From Phycisphaeraceae bacterium (lineage in GTDB: Bacteria; Planctomycetota; Phycisphaerae; Phycisphaerales; UBA1924), in NCBI GenBank assembly GCA_019636515.1, contig JAHBXI010000002.1, forward strand, positions 186,001 to 250,000: a DNA stretch of 64,000 bases, written 5' to 3'. The translations under genes were made by a program, and so were the position numbers. Positions within the stretch are counted from its first letter, which is position 1; each line of letters begins with the position of its first letter. Below the pieces are notes generated by a model. It worked only from the letters and a program-made list of their open reading frames with translations. It ran no database searches and was not told the DNA's origin. Below, one piece after another: positions 11,862 to 20,597 of the stretch.

Positions 11862-12170
11862 CGGGTGGGTGCGCAAGTGTACGGGCGCGGCACCATTCAC
11901 AAGGGATCGGCCCGGCCGGCGTGTCAATTGACAATGGCCTGGGAACAGGCTTCCCAGGCCCTACGGGCCGCACGAAAAAAAAAATCGGCAGATTCCTTGC
12001 ACGCTCCGTAACCCGTGGCACCTTGACATGCGGAGGATAGTGCGAGAGTCCCCCTTCAAGAGACAAGGTCTCGCAGACGATGGAACCCAAGGACGGGTTC
12101 GAGCGGATAGTCAGGAAATAGGCCACGCTCGTGGTCCATTGCGGCCTTGCGCCGCGGAAGGCGGGTACGC
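11862..12170. promoter_or_regulatory. Divergent control region between UVR-motif gene and sigma factor
   Basis: 309 bp without a gene. It holds TACACT on the minus strand (11876-11881; a likely -10 for the UVR gene, 14 nt from its ATG), the 12-bp palindrome TGTCAATTGACA (11922-11933), a perfect 10-bp dyad (11936-11960) and an A10 run near 11985. Confidence 0.55.
11922..11960. promoter_or_regulatory. Tandem palindromes, candidate operator
   Basis: TGTCAATTGACA (11922-11933) is self-complementary. Two bases later a second dyad has arms GGCCTGGGAA/TTCCCAGGCC around a 5-nt spacer. Neither is followed by a T-tract in either direction, so they read as protein-binding sites or an mRNA hairpin, not a terminator. 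Confidence 0.5.
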
Positions 12171-13082
12171 GTGAGTCGTCTTCGTGAGGCCCGTTCGGCC
12201 CCAAATTGTGTCCAATCGGACTTGCAGATTTACCTGCGCGAGATTAACCAGACCGCCCTCCTCTCCGCCGAAGAGGAAAAAACCCTGGGCTGGGCGATCA
12301 TCAACGACAACTGCCCGGCGTCCCGCGACCGCATGGTCCGGGCCAACCTGCGGCTGGTCGTGGCCATCGCCAAAAATTACTCCAACCGCGGGCTGCCCCT
12401 CCAGGACCTTATCGAGGAGGGGAATATCGGCCTGATGAGAGCCGTGGAGGGGTTTGATCCCGCCCAGGGCGCCCGGTTCAGCACCTACGCCTCCTGGTGG
12501 ATCAAGCAGGCCATCAAGCGGGCGCTCATCAACGCCAGCCAGCCCGTCCATATCCCGGCCTACATGGTCGAACTGGTCGCCAAGTGGAAGGTCGCCTTCC
12601 GGAAACTCGAGCAGGACCTGGGGACCACCCCGTCCCTCCAGGACATGGCCGCCGCGATGGAACTGCCCCTGCGCAAGGTCCGCATCATCCGACGGGCCGT
12701 CAAGGCCTTCCAGACCCCGGCCCAGGAAGCCAGCGCTTCATCCAGCGGCCTGACGGGGATGGCCGAGATGCTCGCCGATTCCCGTCACGGGGCACCGGAG
12801 GATTCGGTTCTCCGCTACGAGGAACTCTGTGTCCTGCAGCGCCTTCTGGACACCATCGACGAGCGGGAGGCCAGGATCCTGCGGCTTCGCTTCGGCCTCG
12901 ACGGCGAGCCCCTCACCCTCAAGCAGATCGCCGACGAGGTCGGTATCAGCCGGGAGCGGGTTCGCCAGATCGTGGACGAGGCACTCACCAAACTGAATCA
13001 GCGTCTCAGCGACGATCGGCCGACTCGGTTCTTCGATGAATCCGAAGACCAGGCGACCGAAGAAACATCCGAAGCGGATTGA
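12171..13082 (+). CDS. Sigma-70 family RNA polymerase sigma factor, primary-like (group 1/2)
   Basis: 303 aa with regions 1.2 to 4 and no long region 1.1. Region 1.2 is [11 protein letters not shown]. Region 2 contains [12 protein letters not shown] and [13 protein letters not shown], the -10 recognition and melting part. Region 3 follows, and region 4.2 ends with [20 protein letters not shown]. The short N-terminus suggests a group 2 or compact RpoD-like factor. GTG 12171 is chosen because GGAAGG lies 10 nt upstream; TTG 12147 is the alternative. A strong terminator follows. Whether it is the main housekeeping sigma cannot be told from one window. Confidence 0.92.
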   Translation: MSRLREARSAPNCVQSDLQIYLREINQTALLSAEEEKTLGWAIINDNCPASRDRMVRANLRLVVAIAKNYSNRGLPLQDLIEEGNIGLMRAVEGFDPAQGARFSTYASWWIKQAIKRALINASQPVHIPAYMVELVAKWKVAFRKLEQDLGTTPSLQDMAAAMELPLRKVRIIRRAVKAFQTPAQEASASSSGLTGMAEMLADSRHGAPEDSVLRYEELCVLQRLLDTIDEREARILRLRFGLDGEPLTLKQIADEVGISRERVRQIVDEALTKLNQRLSDDRPTRFFDESEDQATEETSEAD

Positions 13083-13154
13083 CTCCAGGTCGCTCGAGTC
13101 GGTCGGAGCGGCTCACGATCTCTCTTCGATTCCCTCCTGGGGCGGGACCAGCAA

Positions 13155-13188
13155 GCCCGGTCGCTCACGCGGCCGGGCCTTGTTTTTT
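13155..13188 (+). terminator. Rho-independent terminator after the sigma factor
   Basis: Arms GCCCGGTCGC/GCGGCCGGGC (13155-13164 and 13169-13178) with a single T-G wobble and a 4-nt loop, then CTTGTTTTTT. Confidence 0.85.
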
Positions 13189-13249
13189 CAGACCCGCGGA
13201 TGCCGGGGATCCACCCGCCTGCCGGCCGAAACTGCTACCATCCGCGGCC

Positions 13250-14857
13250 ATGAATCGAACCATTCGATCGGCGCTCGGACGCGCCTTCGCGTCCCGGGTG
13301 GTCGCTACCCTTCTGACGGCCACGGTTCTCGTCGCGCCGCCTCTCCCGGCCCGAGCCGACGAGCCCATCGAACGCGTCAACGCCCCGTACTCGGGTGTCC
13401 GGACCGACCGCCGAAGCGACCTGGTCATCCTCCCTCTTCTGGCGGCGATGGATGAACCCCCCCGCGCGGTGAGCGACGCCGACGCCCTGCCCCTGATCGT
13501 GCCGGGCCAGGTGGCATGGCCGGAGGCGGCCGCCTGGGCGACCGCCCCAAACCAGAAAGCCCTCATCGACGGCTTGTACAAGGTCACCGAGGCGAACGAC
13601 TTCAAGGACTCGATGATCTTTGCGTTGCCGTACGGTGTCGAGGACGTCTCCCCGGACCTGGTCAAGGCCCGTATGTATGTCGAACTGGGTGATCCGCCCC
13701 TGCTGGCGGCGGCGAATATCCAGTACCTTCCCGCGATCCGGACGATGACCCGGCTTGCTCACGTCGAGGCGATACGCCGATCCTCGGAGGGAGACGTGCT
13801 GGGCGGGATGGAAGTGCTCGCCAGGATCGCGTTCTTCGGTCGGCAGTTGGCCGAGCGGCCCATGCATGCCGAGGTGTATCTGGGCTACATGATGATCTGG
13901 CAGGCGATGGAGCGGATGGCCGACATCGCCTACACGGATTTCCGTGGGGCCAGGTCCATCCTCTCGTCGGGACAGGCCGCCAGGCTCCCCGATTTCATCA
14001 ACCGGCTTGAAGAGGATCGCGGCGTCTTTGCGATCGACCGCCTCCCGTTCCCGACCGGGAACCGAGCCGCCGCCGAGCAACTCATCTCGCGGGTTATGCA
14101 GCAGCGCGGCGGGATCAACCAGGAGACCTTCGCCGCGACCATGGCTCGCATCAGCGCCGGGGGACGGCCCCTGAGGCTCTTTGGGGAGGCCGGCCGGTGG
14201 CAACTGACGGCGGCGACCCAGCGAGACTGGTTCGCGACCCTGGAGGAACTGGGAAAGTTGTACGACGACTGGCAGTCGCGTTGGAGGCTCGACCCGTTCG
14301 ACCCGCGCATGCTCCAGCCTTTTTACGCGACGAACCTGGACAAGAACCAGTTCCCGGTGCTGGCCGCCTCGGCCCCGGCGATCAGCGACCTGTTCCCGAT
14401 GCGCCAGTTTGTGCGCACGAGCATCGCCGGTGTCCGTCACGCCCTGGGCGTCCTGGCCTTCCAGTACGCCAACCGCGGCTGGCCTCCGCACCTGAGTTCC
14501 ATACGTCCCAACTTCATACGCGCCATCACCTCCGACCCTTTCAACCCCAACCGCGCCCGTGGGCAGCAGCCGCCTTTCGAGTACTTCGTGCCGATCCGTG
14601 ACTCGGTGGATCCCGGCCCTCGCGATGAGCGCCGACCGCACGAGATGGTCGTTTTCGTGGCCGGCGGGCAGAATTTCACCATCCGGCTCCGCGAGGACAC
14701 CTTCGTCCTCTACTCAACGGGACCCGACGGCGGTCGGAACAACGCCGATCGGATCCAGAACGTCTGGCATGTCGTCAAGGACACCGACTTGCTTTTGTGG
14801 CCGCCCGTGTCCTCTCTCTGGCGGCAGCATCTCAAGGACGTCGGGGCCCTCAAGTGA
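13250..14857 (+). CDS. Secreted protein of unknown function with pseudopilin-like C-terminus
   Basis: 535 aa, not recognised. Residues about 1-38 form a signal peptide ending P-A-R-A-D-E. The body is mostly helical, with conserved-looking N-Q-K-A-L-I-D-G-L-Y-K and R-M-Y-V-E-L-G-D-P-P-L-L-A-A segments. The last 50 residues resemble the C-terminal calcium-loop region of type II secretion major pseudopilins: L-Y-S-T-G-P-D-G-G-R-N-N-A-D-R followed by L-L-L-W-P-P. There is no prepilin cleavage motif at the N-terminus. ATG 13250 is supported by TACCAT (13236-13241) ending 8 nt upstream, with no Shine-Dalgarno; a leaderless message is likely. It precedes trxB by 81 bp. Confidence 0.7.
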   Translation: MNRTIRSALGRAFASRVVATLLTATVLVAPPLPARADEPIERVNAPYSGVRTDRRSDLVILPLLAAMDEPPRAVSDADALPLIVPGQVAWPEAAAWATAPNQKALIDGLYKVTEANDFKDSMIFALPYGVEDVSPDLVKARMYVELGDPPLLAAANIQYLPAIRTMTRLAHVEAIRRSSEGDVLGGMEVLARIAFFGRQLAERPMHAEVYLGYMMIWQAMERMADIAYTDFRGARSILSSGQAARLPDFINRLEEDRGVFAIDRLPFPTGNRAAAEQLISRVMQQRGGINQETFAATMARISAGGRPLRLFGEAGRWQLTAATQRDWFATLEELGKLYDDWQSRWRLDPFDPRMLQPFYATNLDKNQFPVLAASAPAISDLFPMRQFVRTSIAGVRHALGVLAFQYANRGWPPHLSSIRPNFIRAITSDPFNPNRARGQQPPFEYFVPIRDSVDPGPRDERRPHEMVVFVAGGQNFTIRLREDTFVLYSTGPDGGRNNADRIQNVWHVVKDTDLLLWPPVSSLWRQHLKDVGALK

Positions 14858-14938
14858 ACAGGGCCGGATCTTTCCTACTCGGGCGTTCCACGGGGTCGCC
14901 CGGCCGGCCGGGGTGCTCCGGCCCGATGGGCTCAACGC

Positions 14939-15931
14939 ATGACGGCGAACCAGGTGCATAAGGTGGTGATCGTCGGGTCGGGTCCGGCGGGATGGACCGC
15001 GGCGATCTACGCCGCGCGGGCCAGTCTTTCCCCGCTCTGCTGCGTCGGGGTGCTTAAGTCCGATCCGGGGCCCATCCTCCCCGGTGGGCAGTTGATGCTC
15101 ACCACCGAGGTCGAGAATTATCCCGGATTCCCCGAGGGTGTCCGCGGTCCGGAGATGATGCGGCTGTTCCAGGAACAAGCGGTGCGATTTGGCGCGAAGG
15201 TTGTCCCCGAGCATATCGCCTCGTGCCGGTTCTCAGACGACCCCGCGTCGGTTCCGCACGTTCTTCACACCGAATCGGGCGGAGAGGTCCACGCGCGAGC
15301 CGTGATCCTGGCGACCGGGGCGACGGCCAACTGGCTCGGCCTCGAGAACGAGATGCGACTGGCCACTTCGGGGGGTGGCGTCTCGGCGTGCGCGGTCTGC
15401 GACGGGGCGCTCCCGCCGTTTCGCGGACAGCCGCTGGCCGTCGTCGGAGGCGGTGATACCGCCATGGAAGAAGCGACTTACCTGACCAAGTTCGGGTCGG
15501 TCGTGTACGTGATCCATCGCCGCGACACGCTCCGCGCCAGCAAGATCATGCAGGAGCGGTTCCTCTCCCGACCCAACGCCCGCGTCCTGTGGAACAAGGG
15601 CGTCCTCGACGTGCTGGGCGACTCGCGCATCACCGGCGTCGCTCTCAGGGACACGGTTACCGGCGAAGAGTCCACCCTCGAGGTCAAGGGCCTGTTCATC
15701 GCCATCGGCCACACCCCGGCGACCCGGTTCCTCAAGGGCTCGGGGATCGACCTTGACTCGGGCGGCTACATCACGCTCGCCACGAGGGGGAGCCAGACGA
15801 ACATCCCCGGCGTCTTTGCCGCCGGCGACGTCGCCGATCCGCACTACCGCCAGGCCGTCTCGGCCGCGGGGATGGGTTGCATCGCCGCCCTCGACGCCGA
15901 ACGATGGCTGGCCGCGGCCGGCGTGGATTGA
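14939..15931 (+). CDS. trxB: Thioredoxin-disulfide reductase
   Basis: 330 aa, typical of the low-molecular-weight bacterial enzyme. It carries electrons from NADPH through FAD to thioredoxin. The FAD-binding G-S-G-P-A-G is at about residues 13-18, the redox-active pair C151-A-V-C154-D is intact, the NADPH-binding G-G-G-D-T-A is near 169-174, and the second FAD motif G-V-F-A-A-G-D-V lies near the C-terminus. The E-N-Y-P-G-F-P segment near 59-65 is characteristic. No thioredoxin gene is adjacent. Confidence 0.95.
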   Translation: MTANQVHKVVIVGSGPAGWTAAIYAARASLSPLCCVGVLKSDPGPILPGGQLMLTTEVENYPGFPEGVRGPEMMRLFQEQAVRFGAKVVPEHIASCRFSDDPASVPHVLHTESGGEVHARAVILATGATANWLGLENEMRLATSGGGVSACAVCDGALPPFRGQPLAVVGGGDTAMEEATYLTKFGSVVYVIHRRDTLRASKIMQERFLSRPNARVLWNKGVLDVLGDSRITGVALRDTVTGEESTLEVKGLFIAIGHTPATRFLKGSGIDLDSGGYITLATRGSQTNIPGVFAAGDVADPHYRQAVSAAGMGCIAALDAERWLAAAGVD

Positions 15932-15978
15932 CGTGAGCGGCATAGGGGGCGTCTCGAATTCCCGGGCGCACAAGCCCA

Positions 15979-16527
15979 TCAATCGTCGTTGTGTGTGAGC
16001 GAGCCCGTGACCGATCGGCCAGTGCCCGGGACGTTCGACGCCATCGAGGCTCGCACGCCGAATTCGTGTACCAGCCGGCCACCCTCGTGCGCTGCGTTGG
16101 CCATGATCAACGCCCCCGCGCCGTGCAGGAGCAGGTACGCGGCGCACCCGGTCACGAACGCCCGCCTCGGCCACCGATCGACGTACCGCAACGACGCCAC
16201 GGTCCACGCCGTGAGCAGCACCGCGAGCATCACAAACACGTTCCGGGCCGCATGGGCAAGTCCCTCGTGGCGTTCGAGCACCGCCGCCGCCCCCGGTACC
16301 CCGTCGGCCACATCCTCCGCGGCCTCACCGGTCCAGAGGGCCAGCAGCAGCGACACGGTGCCCGCCACGACGGTCGCCCATGCCCCGATGAGCAGCCCGG
16401 CCGACCGGCGCTTCATCACCATGGCGAGGACGACGAGTACGGGCGCGAAGAACAGCAGTCCGAGCGGCATATGCACCACGATCGGGTGAGCCGCATCCCA
16501 GCGTGGAATCGGAGGTAAACCGAACAT
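15979..16527 (-). CDS. DUF2231-type multi-pass membrane protein
   Basis: 182 aa with four predicted membrane helices (about 18-38, 44-66, 95-116, 128-150). Histidines sit at the membrane edges: A-H-P-I-V-V-H near 14-20, E-R-H-E-G-L-A-H-A near 85-93, and a late A-A-H-E-G-G-R-L-V-H-E-F. That helix-plus-histidine layout is typical of DUF2231 membrane proteins, some of which are thought to bind haem. ATG 16527 has the strong Shine-Dalgarno AAAGGAGC. The region upstream (16555-16580) is unusually AT-rich, with a short inverted repeat AGATA/TATCT that could be part of a promoter or operator. It is convergent with trxB. Confidence 0.75.
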   Translation of the reverse strand: MFGLPPIPRWDAAHPIVVHMPLGLLFFAPVLVVLAMVMKRRSAGLLIGAWATVVAGTVSLLLALWTGEAAEDVADGVPGAAAVLERHEGLAHAARNVFVMLAVLLTAWTVASLRYVDRWPRRAFVTGCAAYLLLHGAGALIMANAAHEGGRLVHEFGVRASMASNVPGTGRSVTGSLTHNDD

Positions 16528-16626
16528 GATCGCTCCTTTGAAGGGACCACGGGGATATTAGAGATATAATTATCTGAATTCTACTCGTGCCGTCACCCGA
16601 TGGGATCGAACCTTCCCGCGGAAGAC

Positions 16627-17661
16627 TCACCCTTGGAACAACTCCCTGAGCCAGGTCACTTCAGGCTCGGTCATCGGCGGGTCCTCCGCCGCTCGGAGGT
16701 TGCACAGGGCCTGTCGTTGGTTGCGGAATCCCGGGATGGCCGACGCCACCCGCTCATGGGCGAGCACCCACCGGGAGGCGATCGAGGAGAGCATCGCCGT
16801 CACGTCCGATGACCCGCCGGCGAATCGCTCCCTCACGAGGGAGAGTTTTTGCCGGACGGTTCTGAGCGTGTCGGGGTTGAAGTCCTTACGTCCGCGGCGG
16901 TAGTCCCCCTCGTCAAACGACGGGGGCCGATCGGGGTCGAACTTGTCGAGCAGGATCCCCTGATCGAGCGGACCAAAGGCGACCAAGGCGCAGTCGTGCG
17001 CTCGCATCAGCGATTCCAGCCGCCCCCCGGGCCTGATGTACTCGTCGTACCTCAGGTTGGCCTTGTTCTGGAGGATCCGGGGCTTGAGCACGGGGATCGC
17101 GCGTTCGAAGTCCTCGACCGTGTACGCGGACTGGCCGACCGCCCGCACCTTTCCTTCCTTTACCAGATCGTGCATGGTCCGGGCCGCCTCGGGGAGATAG
17201 TCGTGGTCGGGGACGATGTTCCCCCGGGCGTCGTACCCCGCGGCCACGTACGACCCGTGGTGGAAGTAGTAGATATCGATGCGGTCCGTGCGCAGGTTGC
17301 GCAGCGACTGCTCGCACTGGTTGCGGATGTGCCGGGGTTCGTAGGCGTGAATCGCGGTTCCCCGGAAGTGGCCGACCTTGGTGGCGATCACCTGGGTGTC
17401 ACGGTTGACGCCGAGTTTGCGGAAGCACTCGGCCAGGGTCCGCTCGGCCCGGCCGTTGCCGTAGATATCGGCGTTGTCCCAGTGGTTGACGCCCCCGTCG
17501 ATCCCGGCCTTGACGCCCGCCAGGATGTCGTCGTCGTTGACGTCGGACCATCCGATCGGGGCGCCGGTCGAGGTCGACCAGTTCGGTCCGCCCATCGTCC
17601 AGCACCCGAACCCGATCTCGGAAATCGAAAGACCGGTCCCGGGGATGTCTCGGTATCGCAT
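16627..17661 (-). CDS. Aldo/keto reductase
   Basis: 344 aa, a TIM-barrel NADPH-dependent oxidoreductase of the AKR superfamily. The catalytic tetrad is in place: D62 and Y67 (W-D-N-A-D-I-Y-G), K95 (V-I-A-T-K) and H134 (Y-Y-F-H-H). It resembles the YajO/Gpr-like branch; substrate unknown. ATG 17661 is preceded on the minus strand by TACGCT (17668-17673), ending 6 nt before the start, and no Shine-Dalgarno, so the transcript is probably leaderless. It is the last of three minus-strand genes (fumC, hydroxyacid dehydrogenase, this one), each with its own -10-like site. Confidence 0.9.
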   Translation of the reverse strand: MRYRDIPGTGLSISEIGFGCWTMGGPNWSTSTGAPIGWSDVNDDDILAGVKAGIDGGVNHWDNADIYGNGRAERTLAECFRKLGVNRDTQVIATKVGHFRGTAIHAYEPRHIRNQCEQSLRNLRTDRIDIYYFHHGSYVAAGYDARGNIVPDHDYLPEAARTMHDLVKEGKVRAVGQSAYTVEDFERAIPVLKPRILQNKANLRYDEYIRPGGRLESLMRAHDCALVAFGPLDQGILLDKFDPDRPPSFDEGDYRRGRKDFNPDTLRTVRQKLSLVRERFAGGSSDVTAMLSSIASRWVLAHERVASAIPGFRNQRQALCNLRAAEDPPMTEPEVTWLRELFQG

Positions 17662-17723
17662 GATGAGAGCGTACACGCCCCGCGCCGACGCGGTTCCGAG
17701 CAAGGCCCGGGTTTCGGCATGGC

Positions 17724-18914
17724 TCAGTATTCCGCGGCCACGTCCACCACGTTCAGGAGCGGCTCGCCCGCCCCGAACCGCCTCATGTTGTCGGCGTACA
17801 GCGCCCACCAGCGGCGGTCGGTCAGTTCTCCATCGGCGGAAATGTGCGGGGTGATGACCACGTTTGGCGCGGACCAGAGAGGGTGCCCATCGGGGAGCGG
17901 CTCGGGGTCGGTGACATCAAGGCCCGCTCCGGCGAGTCGGCCAGACGTGAGCGCCTCGATCAGCGCCCCGGTGTCCACGATCCTTCCCCGGGCCATGTTG
18001 ATGAGATACGCCCCGGGCTTCATGCGGGCGATCATCGCCGCGTTGAACAGGCCGAGGGTTTCCCTCGTGAGCGGGACGCAGATCACCACGACGTCCGCCT
18101 CCCCGATCATGGCGGGCAGATCGTCCGGGGAGCCAACCCGATCCACAAAGGGCGGGGAGGGCGACTGGCTCCGGCGCGTCGCGATGAGGCGCATCCCGAA
18201 TCCGTGCGCCCGGCGGGCGACCTCTGTACCGATCCCGCCGAGACCGACGACCAGCATCGTCCGACCCGAGAGCGTGATCGCCCGTTCGGACGGTTCCCGA
18301 CCCGTCCAGAGGCCCTTGGACTGAGCCTGTGCGTAGTGAGGAAGGCGGCGGGTGAGGCTCAACAGCATCGCCATCGCGTGGTCCGCGATCGCCGGGCCAT
18401 GCACGCCACGCGAGTTGGTCAGGACGATCGAGGGGCGTTCCGCCAGGCCCCGCATCGAGACGATCCGCTCAACCCCGGCACTGGGAGAGTGGATCCACGA
18501 AAGGCGGACGGCTCGTTCGAGGAATTCGGCGGTCACGAGACGCCCATCAACGCCGTCGGCCACGGCCGCGTGGTCCAGGGCGGATTGCCGGTCGAGGTTC
18601 CGGATCACCCGGATGTTGGGCGCGGCCCTGGCCGCTTCGTCCAACTGCTCATCGGTAAGCGGACCGGCGAGAAAGGTGAGGGCGATCGTGGCTCGCTCGG
18701 CGGGGTCCGGCGGCATCGGGCGAGCAACCCGGGCGTTGCGTTCGCTTCCGATCGGCTCGTCCGCGGACGGCGGGGGGAAGGATGTCTCCGGCGGGGTCGC
18801 GGGCTGGGACTGCCGCGATTCGTGTCCTCCGGGCGTCGGCCGCTCCACGCCCGGGTACGGCGCCGGCGTCGTGATCAGCGCTCCGACCATTACAGCCAGC
18901 ACGACGGTCTTCAT
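17724..18914 (-). CDS. D-2-hydroxyacid dehydrogenase family protein with N-terminal export signal
   Basis: 396 aa. Residues 1-20 (M-K-T-V-V-L-A-V-M-V-G-A-L-I-T-T-P-A) look like a Sec signal peptide and are followed by a Pro/Ser-rich linker to about residue 72. The rest is a D-isomer 2-hydroxyacid dehydrogenase: Rossmann motif G224-L-G-G-I-G229, then I-A-T-R-R247-248 where NAD-preferring members have an acidic residue, suggesting NADP(H), and the catalytic triad R309, E338 and H357. ATG 18914 is supported by TACGCT (18921-18926) ending 6 nt upstream and a TTGTGG -35 exactly 17 bp further. An exported NAD(P) enzyme is odd, because cofactor is scarce outside the cytoplasm. Confidence 0.85.
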   Translation of the reverse strand: MKTVVLAVMVGALITTPAPYPGVERPTPGGHESRQSQPATPPETSFPPPSADEPIGSERNARVARPMPPDPAERATIALTFLAGPLTDEQLDEAARAAPNIRVIRNLDRQSALDHAAVADGVDGRLVTAEFLERAVRLSWIHSPSAGVERIVSMRGLAERPSIVLTNSRGVHGPAIADHAMAMLLSLTRRLPHYAQAQSKGLWTGREPSERAITLSGRTMLVVGLGGIGTEVARRAHGFGMRLIATRRSQSPSPPFVDRVGSPDDLPAMIGEADVVVICVPLTRETLGLFNAAMIARMKPGAYLINMARGRIVDTGALIEALTSGRLAGAGLDVTDPEPLPDGHPLWSAPNVVITPHISADGELTDRRWWALYADNMRRFGAGEPLLNVVDVAAEY

Positions 18915-18920
18915 GCCGTC

Positions 18921-18949
18921 AGCGTACCGGCGACCCGCGCCGTCCACAA
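18921..18949 (-). promoter_or_regulatory. Promoter of the exported hydroxyacid dehydrogenase
   Basis: TTGTGG, 17 bp, TACGCT on the minus strand. The -10 ends 6 nt before the ATG, placing the start of transcription at or next to the start codon. Confidence 0.6.
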
Positions 18950-18962
18950 CGAGCCGGGATGA

Positions 18963-20465
18963 TCAACCGCCCGCGCTGCCTTCCCCGCCGGGCAACGTCA
19001 TCGACCACGGGTCAAGGTGCCGATCGATATCCGCTCGGGAGATCTCGCCCCCCGCAAGATCCCTCGTCCCCGCCACCGTCTCGTACGCGAGTTGCCGGAC
19101 GGTCTTGCCCTGCCGGAGAGCCTCCTTGGCAAGCGCGGCCGACTTGTCGTACCCGATGACCGGCACCAGGCTCGTACACATCGCCAGGCTTCCCTCGATC
19201 AACGAGGCGCACCGCTCCGGGTCGGGCCTGAGGTCGGCCAGCAGGTTCCGGTCGAACATCTCGCACGCACGGGCGAGCAGGTGGATCGAGTCGAGCACCG
19301 AGTAGGCCATCATCGGCATGGCCACGTTGAGATCGAGCAGCGATCCGACGCCTCCCAGACCTCCGCACGTCACCGCCGCGTCGTGTCCGATCACCTGGCA
19401 GCAGACCATCATCATCGATTCGCAGATCACCGGGTTGACCTTGCCGGGCATGATCGACGATCCCGGCTGCACCGCCGGTAGCGCGAGTTCCCCGATCCCG
19501 CACCGCGGACCCGACCCAAGCCATCGGATGTCATTGGCGATCTTGGTCAGCCCCACGGCGATCGTCCGAAGGTGCCCGGAAGTCTCGACGTACGCGTCCT
19601 TGGCGTGCTGGGCCTCGAAGTGGTTGACCGCCTCCCGGAAGCAGATCCCGGTCTGCCCGGTCAGGTCCGCCGCCACGCGGCGCCCGAACTCCTCGTGACA
19701 ATTGATGCCGGTCCCCACGGCCGTTCCTCCGATCGCCAGTTCCCCCAGCGTGTGCAGCGCGCGGTGGAGACGCTCCTCCCCGTGGCGGACCTGCGAGGCG
19801 TACCCCGAGAACTCCTGCCCCAGGCGGATCGGTGTCGCGTCCTGCAGGTGCGTCCGGCCGATCTTGACAATCCGGTCCCACGACGCGGCGTGCGACTCGA
19901 GCCGCTCGGCCATGCGCTGCATCGCCGGCAGGAGCGATTCGTTGATCGCGATCGCCGCCGCCAGGTGCATCGCCGTCGGGAACGTGTCGTTGGACGATTG
20001 CCCCATGTTGACGTGATCGTTCGGATGCACGCCGCCCTGCGCGATCCACGCCGGGTCCTTCGACCGTCCGATCGGCTGTCCTCGTCGTACGCACACGAGG
20101 TTGGCGAGCACCTCGTTGACGTTCATGTTCGTCGAGGTCCCCGAGCCGGTCTGGTAGACGTCGACGGGGAAGTGCCGGTCGAGCCCCCCGAACGCCGGAA
20201 GACCGTCCTGGACCTCCCGGCACGCCTCGACAATCGCGTGCGCCCGCTCCTGGTCCAGGCGGCCGAGTCCGTGGTTCACCCGGGCGCACGACGCCTTCAG
20301 CACCGCGTACGCCCGGATGATCCCCCCCGGCACCGCCCGCCCCGACACCGGAAAATTCAGCACGGCGCGCTGCGTCGAAGCCCCGTACAGCACGTCGCTC
20401 GGGACGTGCATTTCTCCCATCGTGTCCTTCTCAATCCGCGTCTGCCCGTTGGTTGGCGTGGCCAT
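18963..20465 (-). CDS. fumC: Class II fumarate hydratase
   Basis: 500 aa, slightly longer than the usual 460-470. It interconverts fumarate and malate in the TCA cycle without an iron-sulfur cluster. The superfamily signature G-S-S-I-M-P-G-K-V-N-P is present, as are T-G-S-G-T-S-T-N-M-N-V-N-E and the G-R-T-H-L-Q-D-A-T-P active-site segment. ATG 20465 is chosen over the much longer upstream frame, because the enzyme starts normally with R-I-E-K-D-T-M-G-E soon after. TACACT (20471-20476, minus strand) ends 5 nt before this ATG, with no Shine-Dalgarno. The terminal G-G-E-G-S-A-G-G is a flexible tail. Confidence 0.96.
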   Translation of the reverse strand: MATPTNGQTRIEKDTMGEMHVPSDVLYGASTQRAVLNFPVSGRAVPGGIIRAYAVLKASCARVNHGLGRLDQERAHAIVEACREVQDGLPAFGGLDRHFPVDVYQTGSGTSTNMNVNEVLANLVCVRRGQPIGRSKDPAWIAQGGVHPNDHVNMGQSSNDTFPTAMHLAAAIAINESLLPAMQRMAERLESHAASWDRIVKIGRTHLQDATPIRLGQEFSGYASQVRHGEERLHRALHTLGELAIGGTAVGTGINCHEEFGRRVAADLTGQTGICFREAVNHFEAQHAKDAYVETSGHLRTIAVGLTKIANDIRWLGSGPRCGIGELALPAVQPGSSIMPGKVNPVICESMMMVCCQVIGHDAAVTCGGLGGVGSLLDLNVAMPMMAYSVLDSIHLLARACEMFDRNLLADLRPDPERCASLIEGSLAMCTSLVPVIGYDKSAALAKEALRQGKTVRQLAYETVAGTRDLAGGEISRADIDRHLDPWSMTLPGGEGSAGG

Positions 20466-20597
20466 GGCCCAGTGTAGTCGCCGACAGAATGAACGTACCA
20501 TGTCGGACTCTCGGTCACGCGTGCAATCGGCCGGACCCAGGGGCGTTCTGCCGGTGTTGCCCGCCATGACCCGGCGAACGGCCCTGGGAGTTGTGCC

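Noticed and set aside
11936-11960. Rho-independent terminator of the UVR-motif or upstream gene
   Set aside because: The hairpin is perfect but is not followed by a T-tract on either strand, and it lies upstream of both divergent genes.
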